In this document: piece by piece, positions 60,095 through 64,000 of the stretch
How the letters are laid out: each line of letters opens with the position of its first letter
Numbering within the stretch: position 1 is the first letter of the stretch
From: Hansfordia pulvinata
Lineage: Eukaryota > Ascomycota > Sordariomycetes > Xylariales
Length of the DNA: 64,000 nt
Direction of reading: 5' to 3'
NCBI GenBank assembly: GCA_006538405.1
Contig: BJKQ01000007.1
Span: 1,178,001 to 1,242,000 of the forward strand
Program-made: the position numbers and the translations under genes
The notes under the pieces: model-generated
The model's database searches: none
Told to the model about the DNA's origin: nothing
Seen by the model: only the letters and a program-made list of their open reading frames with translations

Positions 60095-61428
60095 TCAAAG
60101 CTTCGACCCGTCACCCTTGAGCACCAGCCCGCCGTTGTGTACGTCAAACTCACGGCCCCGCGCCCAGCCCAGCCAGCCCGCCAGCGCGTCCTCGCCACCC
60201 TCGCCTACCCCAAGCAAGGAGGGGTAGTAGCCGCCTCCGTCGACGCCGGCGCCCTGGCCCTGGGCGGCAGGGTCGCCGGAGCCGCCGTTGCCAGCGGAGA
60301 CGGCCAGGCAAGGGGTGTCGCGCAGGCCGACAGCGGGGCGCTGGTCGCCCTCTCGCTGGGCGGCGCCACCGGAGGAGGAAGAGGAGGACGCCGCCTCCTC
60401 CAGCTCGGCGTACTCGAGCACGGGCACGCAGCAGGCGTCGGTTCCGTCGAACACGCGCTCCCAGTGGTCGCGGTCGCGCGATCGGAAGGCAGCGCCGAGG
60501 GCCTCGCGGATGGCGGGCCAGCGCGCGCGGTCGTGTCGGAGCTGCTGGCCCTCGTCGGTGGCCCAGTCGTGGCCGAGGCCGAGGCCGCGGACCAGCTCGC
60601 GGAAGAACTGGGGCTCGAGGGCGCCGACCGAGACGTAGCGGCCGTCGCGCGTCTCGTACGTGTCGTACCAGGGGCAGCCGCCGTCGAGCGAGTTCTCGCC
60701 CCGGGGGTGGCCGGCCATGGGCGTCTTGAGGCCCACGCGCGGGAACGTGGCCAGGTAGCTGGCGCCGTCGACCATGTTGGCCTCGACGACCTGGCCCCTG
60801 CCGGTGCGCTCGCGGGCGACGACGGCGAGCAGCAGGCCCTGGAAGAGGGTGGCGCCGCCGCCGGCAAAGTCGCCCAGGATGTTGATGGGGGCGTGGGGCC
60901 GCTCGCCCGCGCGGCCGAGCATGGACAGCACGCCCGACACGGCCAGGTAGTTGATGTCGTGGCCCGCCATGGCGGCGTACCTGCCGTCGCGGCGGAAGCC
61001 CGTCATGCGGCCGTAGATGAGGCGCGGGTTGGCGTGGTCGCCGCACAGGTCGTCCGGGCCCAGGCCCAGCTTCTCCAGCACGCCCGGGCGGAAAGGGTCA
61101 ATGAGCACGTCGGCGGTGCGCGCCAGCTTCTTGACCAGCGCCACGCCGGCCGCTGACTTGAGGTCGACGGCGATGGACGCCTTGCGCCGCGCCAGCATGT
61201 CGGTGCTGGGCGGCGCGTCCTTGCCGGGAGTGTGCGACGCCCCGGGCACCGCCCTGTCGATGCGTAGAACATTGGCGCCCGCGTCCGCGAGGAGCAGGCC
61301 GGCGAAGGGGCCTAGGGCTAGGGTCAGTCTGGCGAGCAGAGAGGACCGGGGGGTGAAAGGCGCGTACCAGGTGCGAGACCGGCGAATTCAAGGACCTTGA
61401 GCCCCTGCAGAGGTGGTGGCCCTACCAT
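60095..61428 (-). CDS. Alpha-methylacyl-CoA racemase (CoA-transferase family III), peroxisomal
   Basis: Interconverts (R)- and (S)-2-methylacyl-CoA so that branched-chain acyl-CoAs can enter beta-oxidation. Exons 61368-61428 and 60095-61311 with a 56-nt intron give 425 residues starting MVGPPPLQGLKVLEFAG and continuing LAPGPFAGLLLADAGANVLRIDR. The catalytic pair of the family is visible: His138 in AGHDINYLAVSG and Asp168 in INILGDFAGGG. The C-terminus is GDGSKL, a canonical type-1 peroxisome targeting signal. A run of serines interrupts the poorly conserved region (about residues 328-335). Introns, frame and length are normal. The 3' end lies only 54 bp from the end of the convergent membrane-protein gene. 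Confidence 0.93.
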
Positions 61429-61952
61429 GATGGATAGATATCTGCAGAATGCGTACCTCAGGCTGCGATACCTCACGACGGCATGGAACCTGACGGCGAT
61501 TTGTCTGGGGCAGAGAGATCTGCTAGGCGCTCTGACATTGCGCAGTGGGTTATAAGGGGAGCTGACCGGCGAGCGTCGCAGGTCTCAGGACGACGTCGTA
61601 TGCTGCAGGGGTCCTCGGCCGTGGGATCAGCCGCCGCCCTTGGAGAACCGAGGCTCTGGGCGCAACGGCAATTGGAGAGGTCATGGCCGCCGAATGTGGG
61701 GTCGCGGTGGCCCCGCCGAGCCCCGCGTTCTCCGTACGAGTAAAAGAGCTGCGCGGACGCGGACGCGGACGCGGGCACACGACAAGGCGCGGGGCCCTGG
61801 TCTTTGGCGACTGTCGGATGGGAGTGCAGGATCTGAGTTCCCTTGCTTGTCCTCATTGGCATGGGGAATGTTCCGGAGCGGAGGCCGACACGTCGGACGC
61901 GGCGCAAGTGGGCAGGCAGGCGAAGCGCGTTGTACAAAGTCTGCGGCCCGCT
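61429..61952. other. Intergenic between racemase and yih1
   Basis: A 0.5-kb spacer holding the racemase promoter and the yih1 3' end. It has one GTACGAGT core (61734) and a GGACGC repeat near 61755-61775. Confidence 0.5.
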
Positions 61953-62795
61953 TCACTTGCCGGCGCCCTTCTTCTTGCCCGACGACGTCTCCGTCACCAG
62001 CCCGGCCTTGACGAACGCGTCTCTCGCAGTCTGGTTGATGAGGGCGAATCGCCGGGGCCCGAGCTTCTGCCCGCCGTACCACCGCGTCACCACCACCATG
62101 ACGTCCCACAAGTCTATCAGCTGCATTAGATGAAGCAGGCGGCTCCCCGCCGCCGTCTCGCCGTCGTCGTCGCAGTCCTGGAAGCTCGAGCTGTTGGGGC
62201 CCCGGATCCGCCAGGCCGTCATGTTGTGGGTGGCGGCCCTCACCTTCTTGTCGGTGAAGAGGAGGTGGCGGACGTACGACTCGGCCTCTTCGGGAGACGA
62301 GACCTTGGCACAGCGGGCGACGAACGTCGACTTCATCTCGACAAACGGGTCGGACATGATCCACGGAGGGTCGGGCATGGACAGCTTCTCCGGCACGGAG
62401 GCTGAGTCTTGGGCGGCCGCCGGCTCCGGAGGAGGCTCCGAGGGGTCGTCGTGCTCCTCGGCAGGCGCCTCCTCCCCTAAGAGTCGGGTGAGCTCCTCAA
62501 TGGCATCAAACAGACAGACGGCGCCTGGCTGGTAGACCTCGGAAACGGCCTGGCGGAAAAGGTCCAGCTCGCGGGCGGCGTCGCCCTTCCTCCCGTGTTC
62601 GCCGGTGCTGTTAGTGCCGATGACCATGGGCGGAGTGTCGGGGTAGTCCGAAGGGAACTCGAGGCGCAGGGAGGACGAATGGCCCGGTGGCGTCAGGACG
62701 TATTTGGTGGCATCGCCTGGGCTCTGCTGAGCGAGGCAGCCGTCGCCGTAGATTGAGTTGATGGCCTCAACCTCGTCCCGCAGCTCTTCAGACAT
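61953..62795 (-). CDS. yih1: Yih1/IMPACT homologue, regulator of Gcn2
   Basis: Cytosolic protein that competes with Gcn2 for Gcn1 and so restrains the general amino-acid control response. Single exon, 280 residues. Residues 1-105 form an RWD domain (ELRDEVEAINSIYGDG, LRLEFPSDYPDTPPMV, AIEELTRLLGEE). An acidic, Pro-rich linker follows, then the IMPACT/UPF0029 domain from about 148 (SDPFVEMKSTFVARCAKVSSPEEAESYVRHLL, THNMTAWRI, GSRLLHLMQLIDLWDVMVVVTRWYGGQKLGPRRF). The tail is basic (SSGKKKGAGK). Both halves and the order are as in Yih1. The frame is intact. Confidence 0.95.
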   Translation of the reverse strand: MSEELRDEVEAINSIYGDGCLAQQSPGDATKYVLTPPGHSSSLRLEFPSDYPDTPPMVIGTNSTGEHGRKGDAARELDLFRQAVSEVYQPGAVCLFDAIEELTRLLGEEAPAEEHDDPSEPPPEPAAAQDSASVPEKLSMPDPPWIMSDPFVEMKSTFVARCAKVSSPEEAESYVRHLLFTDKKVRAATHNMTAWRIRGPNSSSFQDCDDDGETAAGSRLLHLMQLIDLWDVMVVVTRWYGGQKLGPRRFALINQTARDAFVKAGLVTETSSGKKKGAGK

Positions 62796-64000
62796 GGCGA
62801 CGCCTGAGACTCCTCGGAGGAAAATGGCCCGGGGGGGTGAGGGGCTGGGTTTGCAGGGTCGTTACTGGATGGCGATACCAAGCGCCGGCGGTGTTGGCGA
62901 AGTTGTCCAGGTCGCGAGGCTCTGTGAATCAAGCCAAGGGCACCCACGACGTTGATGCTGATTTTTCTTCTTCTTTTGGGCCTCGCGGTGCCTGAAACGA
63001 ATGTATTTGGTACGGGTACTTTGCCGTGTACTGCTCATATGCTGGAGTACATCTATGGAGGGGTCGAGAGCCCCCGACGAGGGGTCTGGAGTTGATGCGG
63101 TACTCGTACCTGATTGGAGATCCACCAAGGCTCGTCCGTCCCGGTCACGCCGGTGTCGCCGGTCTGTGGTGCCCACCGTGCCCACCTAAGGTACCTAGCG
63201 ATAGAAGTTTCTAGGTCAGGTACGCATCTCCATGGATTTCACGAGTACTCGTACGTACCTGCTGTACATGAACGTACATTAGCTGCAGTTGAAGAGGCCG
63301 CTTTTACAAGCCAGATCCAACATCTGCTGCGCCTTTCGACATCCAACATTCAATTTTCAACTTCCCCCAGCAACGTCACGACGACAATATGAAGCCTTCC
63401 GCTGGCTATGGGTACGCTCGGCTTGTTGCTCATCGTGACCGCCCGGGCAATACAGTTACATGATCTCGGCGCCTCTCTCCTCTTCCTCGGTATATTACTC
63501 GCCTCTCAACTTCTCGATCGGCGGCAGCTTGGCTTCGAGTTCATCAAAGTCATCCTGCGCCTCCTCGCTGTCTATCCTTTCTAGGCCTCGGGCCCGTGAG
63601 GTATCGCTTAGCGTCCTCCGTGTCCCCCTGAAGTATTTATGCGATTTTGTTCCAAGTCAAACAAAGTACGCCATCAGATGGAGCCACAGCTACTGGCCCG
63701 TTGGAGACGGCGGCCAGATTCTCAGCAAGACCTCGTCCTGCTCAACCTCATTGAAACATCCCCGAAATCCTTGGTAACAATGGTTGTCTCAACTCTGTGT
63801 GGTTGTCGACCTCACTAATTTCGGCATATCGCCTGCCACCAAACAAGGCGCGAGTGGTGCGTCTTTGCCCCCGTTTAGTCGCAATCAAGACCAGGCTATC
63901 TTGGGACCTTGCACTCCTTTTCTCTGGGGTTGTGCACCACAAAGGATCCAGCGGACCTAAATATAAGGTCCTTGTCTTCCTGGCCAGCGCTATAATATGA
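62796..64000. other. Right-hand end, no confident gene
   Basis: It contains GTACTCGTAC cores at 63102 and 63247, TAGGTACC-type motifs near 63190 and 63216, and less G/C-rich sequence from about 63280. A small doubtful ORF is listed separately. Confidence 0.45.
63408..63584 (+). CDS. Doubtful small hydrophobic ORF (58 aa)
   Basis: ATG at 63408 opens a 58-codon frame with two hydrophobic stretches (MGTLGLLLIVTARAI and LGASLLFLGILLASQLLD) followed by FIKVILRLLAVYPF. It could be the first exon of a gene that continues beyond the window, or chance. No family is recognised, and an alternative start (MKPSAGYG at 63390) spliced into another frame is equally possible. Confidence 0.22.
   Translation: MGTLGLLLIVTARAIQLHDLGASLLFLGILLASQLLDRRQLGFEFIKVILRLLAVYPF

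Noticed and set aside
60137..61156. Long + strand frame (339 codons) across the racemase gene
   Set aside because: Shadow of the racemase on the opposite strand, with low-complexity Ala/Gly/Val composition.
1..64000. CRISPR array
   Set aside because: The repeats seen are short palindromes with irregular spacing, and the genome is fungal.

Overview
The window reads as nuclear DNA of a filamentous ascomycete (Pezizomycotina, most probably Sordariomycetes and possibly Hypocreales). The reasons are: short GT...CTAAC/CTGAC...AG introns of about 50-130 nt; G/C-rich third codon positions; fungal families such as a septation GTPase Spg1/Tem1, an AzgA-type purine transporter, a cAMP-receptor-like GPCR and a small cysteine-rich secreted protein; and long intergenic spacers carrying short palindromes of the type GTACTCGTACGAGTAC. 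The species assignment is inference.

Layout. 0-10 kb: Spg1 GTPase (-), glycine cleavage H protein (+), porphobilinogen deaminase Hem3 (-), secreted Cys-rich protein (+). 10-19.6 kb: gene desert with homopolymer tracts, microsatellites and the densest cluster of the palindrome. 19.6-27.1 kb: a beta-propeller protein (+), an intracellular GH3 beta-glucosidase (+), and a convergent GH18 chitinase-like protein (-) that lacks its catalytic glutamate. 27-33 kb: ribosomal protein uL22/Rpl17 (-) and fibrillarin Nop1 (+), a divergent ribosome-biogenesis pair. 33-46.7 kb: an AT-hook-like protein (-), a GPCR (+) and a methyltransferase-like protein (-). 46.7-52.7 kb: one poorly resolved candidate gene, otherwise empty. 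52.7-62.8 kb: purine transporter (+), UCH37-type deubiquitinase (+), a four-exon multi-pass membrane protein of unknown function (+), peroxisomal alpha-methylacyl-CoA racemase (-) and Yih1/IMPACT (-). The last 1.2 kb holds only a doubtful small ORF.

Most genes are unrelated housekeeping functions rather than one pathway. The plausible functional pair is RPL17/NOP1, which share one 0.9-kb divergent promoter region. GH3 and GH18 are neighbouring glycoside hydrolases that could act on cell-wall sugars.

An important caveat for any user: four genes (GH3, GH18, NOP1 twice, methyltransferase) each need one base added in a C/G run of 3-4 to keep a conserved frame. Since fibrillarin is essential and carries two such losses, I read these as consensus errors in this sequence rather than pseudogenes. 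The most notable biology is the non-random intergenic palindrome family and the catalytically degenerate GH18. I found no mobile element, tRNA, rRNA or CRISPR array that I can support, and no clear new multi-gene system.
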